DNA from: Cypionkella sp. | Lineage (GTDB): Bacteria; Pseudomonadota; Alphaproteobacteria; Rhodobacterales; Rhodobacteraceae | Length of the DNA: 64,000 nt | Assembly: GCF_028290025.1 (NCBI RefSeq) | Contig: NZ_JAQGKQ010000046.1 | Location: forward strand, 1-64,000 | Direction of reading: 5' to 3' | Part shown: piece after piece, positions 1 to 9,289 of the stretch | Position numbering within the stretch: the first letter of the stretch is position 1 | Layout of the letters: each line of letters starts with the position of its first letter | Translations under genes and position numbers: made by a program | The notes under the pieces: model-generated | Told to the model about the DNA's origin: nothing | Database searches by the model: none | What the model saw: the letters and a program-made list of their open reading frames with translations, nothing else

Positions 1-3000
1 GCCGGCTTCTAATGGGTCATCCGATTCGACCAGAACCAGCCGCGCTTCACCGCCGTTGAAAAGATGGGTAAACAGCGTCGCGAAGTTGGCGTTAACCTGT
101 TCAAACGCTGTCAGCAGGCGTTCGCGCCCCTCGCGATTTAGGCCAGCGATACCGGAGCGAAGCTTTTTGATCGCTTCTTCGAGGTCGAGTTTCTCTTGCG
201 CCAACGCGTCGTATTCATCGGACACCGACTTCGCGTCTTCCTCGGCGCGAAGGTTGACGGCGCCCAAAGCCTCGCGTTGCCGTTTCAGGCGCTGCACATC
301 GGTGTCGAGAGTTTCTGCGTCCGGCATCTTGTCGGGATCGACCTTCAGCGTGTCGAGCAGTTGATCGGGAGTGGCACCCTGTTCCTCGGCGATACGTTCT
401 GCGGCGAGATTAACCGATTCGCGGGCGGCTTCGGTGCGGGCCTCGGCGCGAGCGCGAGATTCACGGGCTTCGCCGGCCAGCTTTTCGCCCTCACGTTCGG
501 TATCGCGGGCATTGCGGAGCGCGGCCTCGGCGAAGGAAAGCGCATTGGCGGCGATGGTGCGACGGGCCTCGGCCTCGCTGATCGCATCGCCGAGTTCTTC
601 ACGCTTGATGGCGATTTCTTCGGGCGCGGCAGAGGCATCGGCAAGCTCTTCCTGCGTCTCGGCGCGGCGCTCGGCCAGCTCGGCGATACGTTTTGCGGCG
701 GTGTCCAGGCGGTGTTTCCAGCCCGAGAGTTCCTTGACCGCTTCTTGACGGCGCCGCACGCGGGCTTCGCCTTCGCGGCGCAGTTCGTCATGCGCAGAAC
801 GTCGCGACATCATGGTGATGCGGGCGGCTTCGACGGTGAGTTTCGCAGCCTCCACGCCTTCGCGGGCGGAGTCGAGATCGGGGAGATCTTCTTCGGCGGC
901 GATGGCGGATTCCAGACGCTCGCGGGCCTCGGAAACCTCAGCTTGATAGCGTTCGATCGACAGTCGGGCAGCGTCTAACTTGCCACCGGAAATCGATTTA
1001 TCGGCCTCGGCACGGGCGGCCATACGGTTGGCTTCCGATACGCGTGTGTCGGCGACGCGACGGGCATCCCGCGCGATCTGGTCGGCGCGGGACAGTTCCG
1101 CCAAGCGGTTTTGCAACTGTGCATGTGCCTGTGAAGCACCTTCGGCGCGGGCGGTTATTTCTTCAAGATCGCGCTTTAATGCGGTCAGACGATTTAGTTG
1201 TTGCAGGCGCAGGGCGGCGGCAGAGGGGGCATCTTCGGCCCCGGCGCGGAAGCCGTCCCAGCGCCAAAGATCGCCTTCGCGGGAAACGAGGCGCTGACCG
1301 GGTTGCAGATCGGTTTGCAAGCGGGGGCCATCGGCGCGGTCAATGAGGCCGATTTGAGCCATCCGACGCGAGAGAACATCGGGGGCTTGCACGTGGTTTG
1401 ACAGCGCGACGCTGGCAGCGGGCAGGGGCTGCGAAGTGGCGTAGTCGGGCAGCGCGACCCAGCCGGAGCGTTTGTCGCCTGCGACCTCGGGCGCGCGCAA
1501 ATCGTCAGCGAGGGCCGCGCCGATAGCCTTTTCCAAGCCGGGTTCGACCACCAGCAGATCCAGCAGTTGGTGGCCCGCTTGGGCTTCGCGCTGGACCAGG
1601 CGGGTCAGGGCCGCGACTTCGGCGCGCAGGGCATTGGCCTCACCCTCGGCCTCGGATTTGGCGGCGCGGGCTTCGGCTTCACGGCGTTGAACTTCACCGC
1701 GCGCATCTTCGGCGACAAGTAGCGCCTCTTCGGCAGCTTCGGCAGCCTCGGTTGCGGAAATCTGGGATTCTTCTGCGGTCTCAAAGGCTTCGGCTGCGGT
1801 TTCCAGTGCGGATGCTGCGGTTGTAACCGCTTCTGCCGCGCGCGCCGCTTCGGTTTCGGCCTTTTGCAGAGCGGTTTTGGTGTCAGCCAACATGCGTTGC
1901 ACCGACTGGTGACGGGCTGCCAGACGTGCGGCATCCTCGGTGGCTTGCGACAGCACGCCTTCGCGATCGGTCAGCACCGCCGACGCTTCGCGCGCCAGTT
2001 CTGAGGCTTCGGTCAGCCGATCTTCGTGGCCGTCGTGCAGCCGCAACAGCTGTTCAATTTCCCATTCGAGACGGCCGATAACCTCGCCTGCATCTCGGTT
2101 CAGGCTGGCTTCCCGCTCGGCATCGCGGTCGAGTTCGGCGATGCGGTTGCGCAGGGTTTCGATCATCGCGCGGGCGCGGGCTTCCTGGTCGCCAAGCTGG
2201 TCGCGCTGTAGCATCAGGCGTTGCAGGATGGCGGCAGCGATAGCCGCTTCTTCGCGCAAGGGCGGCAGCGCATCTTCGGCGGTCTCACGCTGTTTGGCGG
2301 CGAGACGGGCGGCGGCTTCGGCTTGTGCGGCTTGGGTTAAGCGCTGGCGCAGCAGGCCATCAGCCTCGGCGCGCGCAAGTTCGGCCTCACGCCAGCGACG
2401 ATACAAAAGCTGCCCCTCTGCGCGGCGAAGTTCCTCGCCGATTTCACGGTAGCGGGCCGCTTGTTTGGCTTGCCGGGTCAGTTGTGAGAGCTGCTGCGCC
2501 ATCGATTCCAGCACATCATCGACGCGCAGAAGGTTGGTTTCGGCACCGGTGAGCTTCAGTTCAGCTTCATGCCGACGTGCATAAAGGCCAGAAATTCCGG
2601 CGGCTTCTTCCAAAATGCGGCGGCGGGCTTTTGGCTTGGCGTTGATCAGTTCGGAAATCTGGCCCTGGCGCACCAAAGCGGGCGAGTGCGACCCGGTGGA
2701 AGCATCGGCAAACAGCATTTGCACATCGCGGGCGCGCAGATCTTTGGTGTTCAGCTTATAGGCCGAACCGGCATCGCGGGTGATACGGCGGGTGATTTCA
2801 ATCGTATCGGAATCGTTAAAGCCCGAGGGTGCGAGCCGGTCGGAATTGTCCAGCACCAGTGCGACCTCGGCAAAATGCCGCGCGCCGCGGGTGGCGGCGC
2901 CGTTGAAAATTACATCCTCCATGCCGCCGCCACGCATCGCAGAAGCGCGGTTTTCGCCCATCACCCAGCGCATCGCTTCCAAGAGATTGGACTTGCCGCA

Positions 3001-3102
3001 ACCGTTCGGCCCGACCACCCCGGTCAGCCCGTCATGGATGACCAGATCGGTCGGATCCACAAAGCTTTTGAAGCCATTCAGCCGCAGCTTGGTAAAGCGC
3101 AA
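1..3102 (-). CDS. smc: Chromosome segregation ATPase SMC (3' end cut by window edge)
   Basis: Structural-maintenance-of-chromosomes ATPase that compacts and segregates the chromosome with ScpA/ScpB. The first 1034 codons are present. Residues 1-39 carry the SMC N-terminus and Walker A motif (GPNGCGKSN), followed by MRGGGMEDVIF. A long Ala/Glu/Arg-rich coiled coil follows, with a non-coil hinge at roughly residues 510-670. The last residues in the window (LFNGGEARLVLVESDDPLEAG) lie just before the C-loop/Walker B region, so roughly 100 residues are missing. The start is TTG at 3102: no ATG lies between it and the upstream in-frame stop, and an AGGA sits 9 nt upstream. The frame stays open to base 1. 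Confidence 0.95.
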   Translation of the reverse strand, partial: MRFTKLRLNGFKSFVDPTDLVIHDGLTGVVGPNGCGKSNLLEAMRWVMGENRASAMRGGGMEDVIFNGAATRGARHFAEVALVLDNSDRLAPSGFNDSDTIEITRRITRDAGSAYKLNTKDLRARDVQMLFADASTGSHSPALVRQGQISELINAKPKARRRILEEAAGISGLYARRHEAELKLTGAETNLLRVDDVLESMAQQLSQLTRQAKQAARYREIGEELRRAEGQLLYRRWREAELARAEADGLLRQRLTQAAQAEAAARLAAKQRETAEDALPPLREEAAIAAAILQRLMLQRDQLGDQEARARAMIETLRNRIAELDRDAEREASLNRDAGEVIGRLEWEIEQLLRLHDGHEDRLTEASELAREASAVLTDREGVLSQATEDAARLAARHQSVQRMLADTKTALQKAETEAARAAEAVTTAASALETAAEAFETAEESQISATEAAEAAEEALLVAEDARGEVQRREAEARAAKSEAEGEANALRAEVAALTRLVQREAQAGHQLLDLLVVEPGLEKAIGAALADDLRAPEVAGDKRSGWVALPDYATSQPLPAASVALSNHVQAPDVLSRRMAQIGLIDRADGPRLQTDLQPGQRLVSREGDLWRWDGFRAGAEDAPSAAALRLQQLNRLTALKRDLEEITARAEGASQAHAQLQNRLAELSRADQIARDARRVADTRVSEANRMAARAEADKSISGGKLDAARLSIERYQAEVSEARERLESAIAAEEDLPDLDSAREGVEAAKLTVEAARITMMSRRSAHDELRREGEARVRRRQEAVKELSGWKHRLDTAAKRIAELAERRAETQEELADASAAPEEIAIKREELGDAISEAEARRTIAANALSFAEAALRNARDTEREGEKLAGEARESRARAEARTEAARESVNLAAERIAEEQGATPDQLLDTLKVDPDKMPDAETLDTDVQRLKRQREALGAVNLRAEEDAKSVSDEYDALAQEKLDLEEAIKKLRSGIAGLNREGRERLLTAFEQVNANFATLFTHLFNGGEARLVLVESDDPLEAG

Positions 3103-3239
3103 ATCGGTATGTCCTGATTCCGTTGGAGCGGTATGATTACGGCGCAGCAGAGCTTAGTCAACGTAAGGTCGCAGGATATGGGCTGCGATTGGCGATTATC
3201 CCCAAGATATTGACGTGATTGTTGGCAGCAACCGTCGAA

Positions 3240-3274
3240 GCCTCCGGCGGGAATATTTAAGTCAGTATGAAACT
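3240..3274. repeat. Dispersed GCCTCCGGCGGG-ATATTT motif, copy 1
   Basis: The motif GCCTCCGGCGGGAATATTT is followed by an AAGTCAGTATGAAAC tail, between the divergent smc and GFA genes. Closely similar copies occur at 33396 and 51694. Such motifs are, from memory, common between genes in Rhodobacteraceae; their function is unknown to me. Confidence 0.6.
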
Positions 3275-3347
3275 GATCGCGTGGTTTTGCATTGGTAGCT
3301 GGGCAGAATGTTGAGTTGCCGAGCCAGCCCACGAAAGGAGCTTGCGA

Positions 3348-3734
3348 ATGACCCCACCTTATTCTGGGCATTGCCTATGTGGTGCGACACGATTTCGATG
3401 CACTGCGGCACCGATCTGGCAAAGCCATTGCCATTGCGAAAGCTGTCGGCGCGCGTGTTCTTCGGCATTCACTTCGTTCTTTGGCGTTGCCGATGGCGCT
3501 TGGAAATGGACGGGCGCCACCCCTGCAACTTATGCGTCATCGCCCGGTGTTTGGCGGGATTTCTGTGCGGCTTGCGGCGCGCAAGTGGCGTATCGGTCGG
3601 AACGGTTTCCGGGTGAGATTCATTTTTATGCGGCATTGCTGGATGACCCCAGCATTTATGCGCCTGAGGAGCATGTTTTCATTGCTGAAAAGCTGCCGTG
3701 GATACATTTGGCCGATGGATTGCCTCAGCGATGA
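3348..3734 (+). CDS. GFA/CENP-V family zinc-binding protein
   Basis: A 128-residue member of the glutathione-dependent formaldehyde-activating (GFA, formerly DUF636) family. It is recognised by its cysteine pattern: C9-x-C11, C28-x-C30-x2-C33 and C73-x2-C76, in the segments GHCLCGATRF, SHCHCESC and FCAACG. These normally bind two zinc ions. True glutathione-formaldehyde activity is proven for few members, so the substrate is unknown. The start is ATG 3348, placed 7 nt after AAAGGAG; a TTG two codons earlier sits almost on the Shine-Dalgarno sequence and is unlikely. The gene stands alone, divergent from smc and convergent with rppH (10 nt between stops). Confidence 0.85.
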   Translation: MTPPYSGHCLCGATRFRCTAAPIWQSHCHCESCRRACSSAFTSFFGVADGAWKWTGATPATYASSPGVWRDFCAACGAQVAYRSERFPGEIHFYAALLDDPSIYAPEEHVFIAEKLPWIHLADGLPQR

Positions 3735-3744
3735 TGCCAAGAAG

Positions 3745-4227
3745 CTAGGCGAGGTGCGGGCGGAAGACGGCAACGATTTCTTCGTAGACCTTGCGTTTGA
3801 ACGGCACCATGGAGGCGATCAGTTCGTCGGCACCGATCCAGCGCCATTTTGAAAACTCGGGGTGATCGGAGGTGATGTTGACCTGAGCGTCCGTCCCCAA
3901 ATAGCGGAACAGAAACCATTTTTGCCGCTGGCCGCGATATTTGCCGCCCCAGACTTTGCCCAACAATTCGGGCGGCAAATCGTAGGTCACCCAATCGTCG
4001 GTCTTGGCAATAAACTCCACCAGATCAGCGGTGACGCCGGTTTCTTCCCACAACTCTCGCAAGGCGGCCGCGCGGGGCTTTTCGCCGTCATCAATGCCAC
4101 CCTGCGGCATTTGCCAAGCGGGCACCGGATTATCCAAACGCTGACCGGCAAAGATCAGGCCAGCCGCGTTGATCAACACGACGCCGACGCAGGGGCGGTA
4201 GGGCAGGGTTTGGGGATCGACGGTCAT
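3745..4227 (-). CDS. rppH: RNA pyrophosphohydrolase RppH (NUDIX)
   Basis: A 160-residue NUDIX hydrolase. The complete Nudix box spans residues 43-65 (G-x5-E-x7-REL-x-EE-x-GV). The N-terminal [11 protein letters not shown] and the QKWFLFRY and WRWIGADEL segments are typical of the RppH/NudH/IalA group, which removes pyrophosphate from 5'-triphosphate mRNA ends and so starts decay (some members also cleave Ap5A). The start ATG 4227 gives the standard N-terminus [12 protein letters not shown]. An upstream in-frame ATG at 4287 would put a strong terminator hairpin inside the coding region and is rejected. It is the last gene of the rsfS-to-ctpA run but is separated from ctpA by an intrinsic terminator. 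Confidence 0.93.
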   Translation of the reverse strand: MTVDPQTLPYRPCVGVVLINAAGLIFAGQRLDNPVPAWQMPQGGIDDGEKPRAAALRELWEETGVTADLVEFIAKTDDWVTYDLPPELLGKVWGGKYRGQRQKWFLFRYLGTDAQVNITSDHPEFSKWRWIGADELIASMVPFKRKVYEEIVAVFRPHLA

Positions 4228-4238
4228 GGGAATTATCC

Positions 4239-4278
4239 AAAAATTTGCCGCGCTAAAGCTGAGACTTAGCGCGGCAAA
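4239..4278 (-). terminator. Rho-independent terminator between ctpA and rppH
   Basis: A perfect 13-bp stem (arms 4244-4256 and 4266-4278, core GCCGCGC) has a 9-nt loop and, on the minus strand, is followed by five T residues. It ends about 11 nt before the rppH start codon. Confidence 0.85.
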
Positions 4279-4298
4279 GGGTTGCATCTGTCGATGGG

Positions 4299-5645
4299 TT
4301 ACGGTGTTGGCGCGACTGCGTTCAAGCCGCGCAGAATATCCACCGCATAGGCCAGCTGATAATCTTCATCGCGCAGCTTGGCGGCTTCTTCGGTGCGCGC
4401 ACGCTCATCCTCTAACTGCTTTTTCTCATCGTCGGTCATAGAATCATTGGTGATCGCACCGCGCAGAGACGCTTCTGTGCGCTGCTTGATTTGATCGTCC
4501 GCTGCCTTCGCCTCGGTGCCTTCGGCTTCTGGATCAACAATGGGCTGGTTCACCACGATATCTGGCATCACGCCCAAAGACTGGATGGAGCGGCCCGACG
4601 GGGTGTAATAGCGCGCGGTGGTCAGACGCATAGCACCCTCACCTTTGAGCGGGATCAGCGTTTGTACCGAGCCCTTACCGAAGCTGCGAGTACCGACAAC
4701 AATCGCCCGACGGTGATCTTGCAGCGCGCCTGCCACGATCTCTGAAGCTGAAGCCGAGCCACCGTTGATCAACACCACGAGGGGTTTGCCGACCGCCAAA
4801 TCACCCGGCGTCGCATTCTCACGCGAGCTGTCTTCAGCGTTGCGACCCCGGGTCGAGACGATTTCGCCTTCGTTCAAGAACGCATCCGAGGTGAGGATCG
4901 CTTGTTTCAGCAAGCCACCGGGATTGTTGCGCAGATCAATCACGAAGCCATTGATTTTATCCATGCCGCCAGCTTCTTCCGCCAGCTTTTTGATGCCGTC
5001 CTGGATACCCGGATAGGTTTGGTCATTGAACGACGAAACCCGCATCACGCCGATGTTGCCGACCAAGCGCGATTTAACAGCCGCGACTTTAATGGTGTCG
5101 CGGATGATGGAAACGTCAAACGGCTCTTTTACACCTTCGCGCACTACCGAGATCAGAATTTCCGATCCGATCGGGCCGCGCATCTTATCAACGGCTTCGT
5201 CCAGCGTCAGACCCTGGACATTTTCACCGTCGACCGAAGTGATGAAGTCACCCGGTTTGATGCCCGCTTTATCCGCAGGCGTGCCATCCATCGGCGAGAC
5301 GACTTTGATATAGCCTTCTTCCATCGTGACTTCGATGCCAAGCCCGCCAAACTCACCGCGCGTCTGGGTGTTCATATCGTCAAAAGCTTTGGCATTAAGA
5401 TAACTGGAATGCGGGTCAAGCGAGGTCAACATGCCGTTGATCGCGGCTTCAACCAGCAATTTGCTGTCCACATCTTCGACATATTGCGCGCGGATGCGTT
5501 CAAAAATATCGCCGAACAGGTCGAGCTGTTCATAGACCGAGGCGTTTTTCGTCGCATCTTGCGCGATCAGCGGGCCGGCCACCTGCGTCGTCAAAACGCC
5601 GCCTGCAATCGAGCCGCACAGTGCCGCGATAATCATTTTCTTCAT
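4299..5645 (-). CDS. ctpA: C-terminal processing peptidase, S41 family (CtpA/Prc-like)
   Basis: A 448-residue periplasmic serine protease that trims C-termini of envelope proteins. A signal peptide covers residues 1 to about 29 ([16 protein letters not shown]...LIAQD). The PDZ domain lies at about 98-185 ([12 protein letters not shown]...AGIKPGD) and the S41 catalytic domain at about 195-375. The catalytic dyad should be Ser299 in [12 protein letters not shown] and Lys324 in [11 protein letters not shown], with the 25-residue spacing expected of the family. The acidic, charged C-terminus is usual in alphaproteobacterial CtpA. It starts 9 nt after the envC-like stop, which fits an amidase activator and a processing protease acting together on the cell wall. 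Its own terminator follows. Confidence 0.95.
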   Translation of the reverse strand: MKKMIIAALCGSIAGGVLTTQVAGPLIAQDATKNASVYEQLDLFGDIFERIRAQYVEDVDSKLLVEAAINGMLTSLDPHSSYLNAKAFDDMNTQTRGEFGGLGIEVTMEEGYIKVVSPMDGTPADKAGIKPGDFITSVDGENVQGLTLDEAVDKMRGPIGSEILISVVREGVKEPFDVSIIRDTIKVAAVKSRLVGNIGVMRVSSFNDQTYPGIQDGIKKLAEEAGGMDKINGFVIDLRNNPGGLLKQAILTSDAFLNEGEIVSTRGRNAEDSSRENATPGDLAVGKPLVVLINGGSASASEIVAGALQDHRRAIVVGTRSFGKGSVQTLIPLKGEGAMRLTTARYYTPSGRSIQSLGVMPDIVVNQPIVDPEAEGTEAKAADDQIKQRTEASLRGAITNDSMTDDEKKQLEDERARTEEAAKLRDEDYQLAYAVDILRGLNAVAPTP

Positions 5646-5654
5646 CGGCTCGTC

Positions 5655-6770
5655 CTATTCCTCTGCTTTGGCCGTTGCCGCGAACCACTGCATCGGGTCC
5701 ACTGGTTTCGCACCTTGCCTCATCTCTATGTAAAGCGTTTCCGTCTCGCGTCCGCCACTGCCTTCTTTAGCTGGCGCGAGAAGATCGCCACTTCCCGCCG
5801 CAGCTCCACCCATCAAGCCGAGTGCCGCGCCCTTCGCAATCACTTCGCCCACTTCGCCATACACCTGATCGAGCCCGCCCAGAACCAAAAGATAGCCACC
5901 GCCGGGCTCTATAATCATCACGTTTCCGTAGTCGAGCAAGGGTCCACGATACCGGATGGTCGCAGCCCAAGGGCTGGTGACGAGGGCAGCGGGGCGGGTG
6001 GCCAACGTCATGCCGGGGCGAGCGACACCGCGCACATCGGTTTCATTGGGTTTCAGTAGCAAGGTTCCGAGGGCGGGCAGATCAAGTTTGCCTTGCTGAT
6101 CGGCAAATGTGGCATTGCCAGTGTCGTCCAAGGCGAGGCCCGCAGCAAAGGCTTCCAGCGTGTCGGCGGACTCGAGCAGGCCCTTCAGCACATCAGGGTC
6201 TTCGGTGAAACGTTTCGGGAGTTTGGTGCGGTCTGATATGGCTTGGCTTAGATCAGAGCGCGCGACTTGCGCCGCTGCGAGACCTTGGCCCAAAGTGTCG
6301 CCCGCAGCTTTTTGCAAGCGGCGCAGGTCGGAGAGTTCCTGCAATTGCCCTTTCAGATCATTGACTTCGGCCTGCAATGCCGGCGTCACGTCGGCGAGCA
6401 TCATGCCTGAGCGCACGGTGCCCAAAGGCCCGGTTGGGTGAAGCAAGAGCAGTGGACCCGGTTCAGCATCAATGCGCGACAGTACGCCCAAAAGTTGCGC
6501 AATCCGGTCGCGTTTGGTTTGAAATTGCAGGGTGAGGGCGGTTTCGCGCAGTTCCGCTTGCCGCAGGGCTTCGCGCAATGCCGCGAGCCCTTCCTCGTAA
6601 GCCTTGATGGTTTGGGTTAATGCGGCCACGCGATCCTTCGCACCTTCGGCAGCTTGCAATGCAGCTACGGCTTGCTGCAATTCGGCACTCGCCCGCGCCG
6701 CATCTTCGGCCACGCCGGATACGGCCGCCGAGGCGGTCAGCACCACAAGCAAGGCGGCTTTGAGCATCAT
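5655..6770 (-). CDS. EnvC-like murein hydrolase activator with degenerate M23/LytM domain
   Basis: A 371-residue secreted coiled-coil protein. A signal peptide (about residues 1-21) is followed by a long Ala/Gln/Leu-rich coiled coil (about 25-215) and a C-terminal LytM-like domain (about 240-371) recognised by DYGNVMIIEPGGGYLLVLGGLD. In active M23 peptidases the equivalent of LVLGGL is LYAHL, and an H-x3-D lies in the preceding strand; both are missing here (RPAALVTSPWAA, LGGL). The protein is therefore probably a non-catalytic activator of N-acetylmuramoyl-L-alanine amidases, like E. coli EnvC. Its ATG overlaps the gpmI stop (ATGA), so the two are translationally coupled. Confidence 0.85.
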   Translation of the reverse strand: MMLKAALLVVLTASAAVSGVAEDAARASAELQQAVAALQAAEGAKDRVAALTQTIKAYEEGLAALREALRQAELRETALTLQFQTKRDRIAQLLGVLSRIDAEPGPLLLLHPTGPLGTVRSGMMLADVTPALQAEVNDLKGQLQELSDLRRLQKAAGDTLGQGLAAAQVARSDLSQAISDRTKLPKRFTEDPDVLKGLLESADTLEAFAAGLALDDTGNATFADQQGKLDLPALGTLLLKPNETDVRGVARPGMTLATRPAALVTSPWAATIRYRGPLLDYGNVMIIEPGGGYLLVLGGLDQVYGEVGEVIAKGAALGLMGGAAAGSGDLLAPAKEGSGGRETETLYIEMRQGAKPVDPMQWFAATAKAEE

Positions 6771-8287
6771 GCCAGCATAAGGCTCCGCCCGGTCATCTCG
6801 GGTGGTTGCGGCAAATCCATCAGCGCCAGAATCGTTGGCGCGAGGTCGCCGAGCCGTCCACCATCGCGCAACGCCGCCCCCACGGGCCCGCCGACCAGCA
6901 CAACTGGCACCGGATTGACCGTATGGGAGGTGTGTGGCCCGCCTGTTATCGGATCAATCATCATCTCGCAGTTGCCATGATCGGCGGTGACAATCATCGC
7001 GCCGCCCGCAGCCTCCAGCGCCACCAAAGCGCGGCCGAGGCCAATATCTACCGCCTCACATGCCTTGATCGCCGCCGTAAGACTGCCAGTATGACCGACC
7101 ATATCGGGGTTGGCGAAGTTGACCACGATCAGATCGTATCCCTTCTCAATCGCCATCACGAGGTTATCGGACACCTCCACCGAGGACATTTCGGGCTGCA
7201 AATCATAGGTCGCCACTTTGGGCGATTTCGGCATAGCGCGGTCTTCGCCTTCAAACGGAGCCTCTCGACCGCCATTCAGAAAGAACGTGACATGCGGGTA
7301 TTTCTCGGTTTCGGCGAGGCGAAACTGCGTGCGCCCTTGCATCGCCACCCATTCGCCCAAAGTGTTGGAAATGCTACGCTTTGGGTAAGCCGTTGCCATG
7401 TAAAGGTTATGATCTTCGGAATACTCCACCATCCCCAACATCGATGCCCAAACCGGGCGATCCCCGGTGGCAAAGCCCGCAAAGCCCGGAGCCGCCAGCG
7501 CGCCTAAAATCTCCCGCGAGCGATCCGAGCGGAAGTTCAGGCAGAACACGCCGTCGCCATCAATCGCACCCTGATAACCGTCGATGACTGTGGGCGCGAT
7601 GAATTCGTCCATCTCACCCTTGGCATAAGATTGCGCCACCGCCTGTGCGGGGGTCTCGGCGTGCTCGCCATTGCCCATCATCATCGCATCATAGGCGCGC
7701 TGCACCCGCTCCCACCGATTGTCACGATCCATCGCCCAATACCGCCCGATCACCGTGGCGACTTTCGCGCCCGCTGGCAGTTGCACCATCAGCATGTCGA
7801 TGAACTCGGCAGCGGATGAGGGCGACACATCGCGGCCATCGGTGATTGCGTGCAAGGCCACCGGAACGCCCAGCGCGGTAATGGTCCGGCAGGCGGCAAT
7901 CACATGGGTGATATGGCCGTGCACGCCGCCATCCGAAACCATGCCGATCAGATGCGCGGTGCCGCCCGAGGCTTTCATTTTCGCGACAAAATCTAGTAGC
8001 GAGGGATTGGTGGCAAAGCTGCCATCCTCTACCGCGAGATCAATCGCACCCAGATCCATCGCGACGACCCGACCCGCGCCGATATTGGTGTGGCCGACTT
8101 CCGAATTGCCCATCTGCCCGGTTGGCAGCCCGACATCCGGGCCAAAGGTGATCAGCGTCGAGTGCGGACACGTCGCCCAAATCCGATTGAAGTTCGGCAC
8201 ATTGGCCTGCGCAGGCGCGCTGGAGGTCGGATCGGCATTGATCCCCCAGCCATCCAGAATGCACAGAACAATGGGTTTGCGGGACAT
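6767..8287 (-). CDS. gpmI: 2,3-bisphosphoglycerate-independent phosphoglycerate mutase
   Basis: A 506-residue cytoplasmic glycolytic and gluconeogenic enzyme interconverting 3- and 2-phosphoglycerate with two Mn2+. It belongs to the alkaline-phosphatase fold family. Visible motifs are LDGWG with metal ligand Asp12, catalytic Ser62 in TGQMGNSEVGHTNIGAG, TDGRDVSP, NFRSDR, NFANPDMVGHTG and TADHGNCE near the C-terminus. The length is normal. The start ATG 8287 gives MSRKPIVLCILDGWG. It lies between a gene of unknown function and envC in a minus-strand operon, as in many alphaproteobacteria. Confidence 0.97.
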   Translation of the reverse strand: MSRKPIVLCILDGWGINADPTSSAPAQANVPNFNRIWATCPHSTLITFGPDVGLPTGQMGNSEVGHTNIGAGRVVAMDLGAIDLAVEDGSFATNPSLLDFVAKMKASGGTAHLIGMVSDGGVHGHITHVIAACRTITALGVPVALHAITDGRDVSPSSAAEFIDMLMVQLPAGAKVATVIGRYWAMDRDNRWERVQRAYDAMMMGNGEHAETPAQAVAQSYAKGEMDEFIAPTVIDGYQGAIDGDGVFCLNFRSDRSREILGALAAPGFAGFATGDRPVWASMLGMVEYSEDHNLYMATAYPKRSISNTLGEWVAMQGRTQFRLAETEKYPHVTFFLNGGREAPFEGEDRAMPKSPKVATYDLQPEMSSVEVSDNLVMAIEKGYDLIVVNFANPDMVGHTGSLTAAIKACEAVDIGLGRALVALEAAGGAMIVTADHGNCEMMIDPITGGPHTSHTVNPVPVVLVGGPVGAALRDGGRLGDLAPTILALMDLPQPPEMTGRSLMLA

Positions 8288-8362
8288 GAAGCGGCCTTTC
8301 CAATGCGTCAGACGCTTCTAGCGTTGCGGGGGGCGCAGAGCAACGGTTGCGCAGGGTTCGGG

Positions 8363-9280
8363 TTAGAGCGGATCACCGAGGACTGGGATTGTGGCACCTT
8401 CGGTGAGGCGTCCTGCGATATTGATCGTCTCGTTGCACAGGAAATTGGTATCAGTTTCATAGATATGCCGGACGCCAGCGAGGATCGGGTCGTGGGTTGA
8501 GGGACGCAGCGCGCAATAGGCAGCACCGTAAAGCGGCCAAATTTGAGTAAACAACCCAGCCTTATCGCCACGTTTCAGCACGTTCAGGAGCAAAATTGCG
8601 GTGCAGCCTTCAAATCCCGGCGCGCTGTCCATCCCTGCCCTTAGTTCAACAACTTCGGACGGATACTTAACTTCGCCCTCCGGAAATATCCCGTCGCGCT
8701 TACCGATCACATCCATCAGCGCGGCGAAGTGCTGCTCAACTGCATCGCCCCGGTCGGCTTGCGCCACCGCATATAATTCATCCCGCCGCATGGAACGCGC
8801 AATCCGCAGCAGTGGCGCGGCAATCTCGGCGGGTTTCCGCGTCTGGCAGTCTGCATCGGTGGGCGGTGTTTGCAATGTGAGCGTAGCCAATTCGGCGGTC
8901 CTTCGCAGCCCGTTCGCCACGGCCGCCCGCAAAGTTGTCGGCCAATCGCGCAAGAACTTGCAAGCGTGTTCCCAAGCCTCAACCAACAACCCGGAAACCT
9001 GCCGCCGCTGCAAAACATCGGCCAGCAGGACCACAACGGCCAATTCAAAGCCCTCGGCTTGGGTGATCGCAATCGTCTCCAGCCCGTCCAGCAGAGCCAA
9101 AGTCTCCTCACGCTGAAACCGAAAGCCATCGTCGCGCAACTGGGCAAATGCCTCACCCGTCTCGCGCAGCGTCAACCCCGATGCCTCGGCCACCGCCGCC
9201 AAATGCTGCGCCAGCAAAGGTTTCACATGATGCACAAGATCGCTGACCGCCTGCACTGTGCGAAAACTGTTGTCGCTCAT
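8363..9280 (-). CDS. Hypothetical protein in the rsfS-rlmH-gpmI operon
   Basis: A 305-residue soluble protein with no family I recognise. There is no signal peptide or clear membrane segment, and composition suggests an all-helical fold rich in Leu and Ala (LAAVAEASGLTLRET, ETLALLDGLETIAITQAEG). Several conserved-looking aromatic/Trp positions and the C-terminal YETDTNFLCNETINIAG might be useful for homology search. The ATG at 9280 follows a G-rich stretch (GGGGGCGGGG) and lies 9 nt after the rlmH stop, so it is co-transcribed with rlmH and rsfS. Context hints at a role near ribosome maturation or envelope growth, but nothing in the sequence proves this. Confidence 0.8.
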   Translation of the reverse strand: MSDNSFRTVQAVSDLVHHVKPLLAQHLAAVAEASGLTLRETGEAFAQLRDDGFRFQREETLALLDGLETIAITQAEGFELAVVVLLADVLQRRQVSGLLVEAWEHACKFLRDWPTTLRAAVANGLRRTAELATLTLQTPPTDADCQTRKPAEIAAPLLRIARSMRRDELYAVAQADRGDAVEQHFAALMDVIGKRDGIFPEGEVKYPSEVVELRAGMDSAPGFEGCTAILLLNVLKRGDKAGLFTQIWPLYGAAYCALRPSTHDPILAGVRHIYETDTNFLCNETINIAGRLTEGATIPVLGDPL

Positions 9281-9289
9281 CCCCGCCCC

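Noticed and set aside
196-978. Plus-strand frames opposite smc
   Set aside because: smc is open and conserved on the minus strand; these are shadows of its Ala/Glu-rich coiled coil.
4902-6059. 385-codon plus-strand frame opposite ctpA and envC
   Set aside because: Both minus-strand genes are clearly real; this frame lacks any motif.
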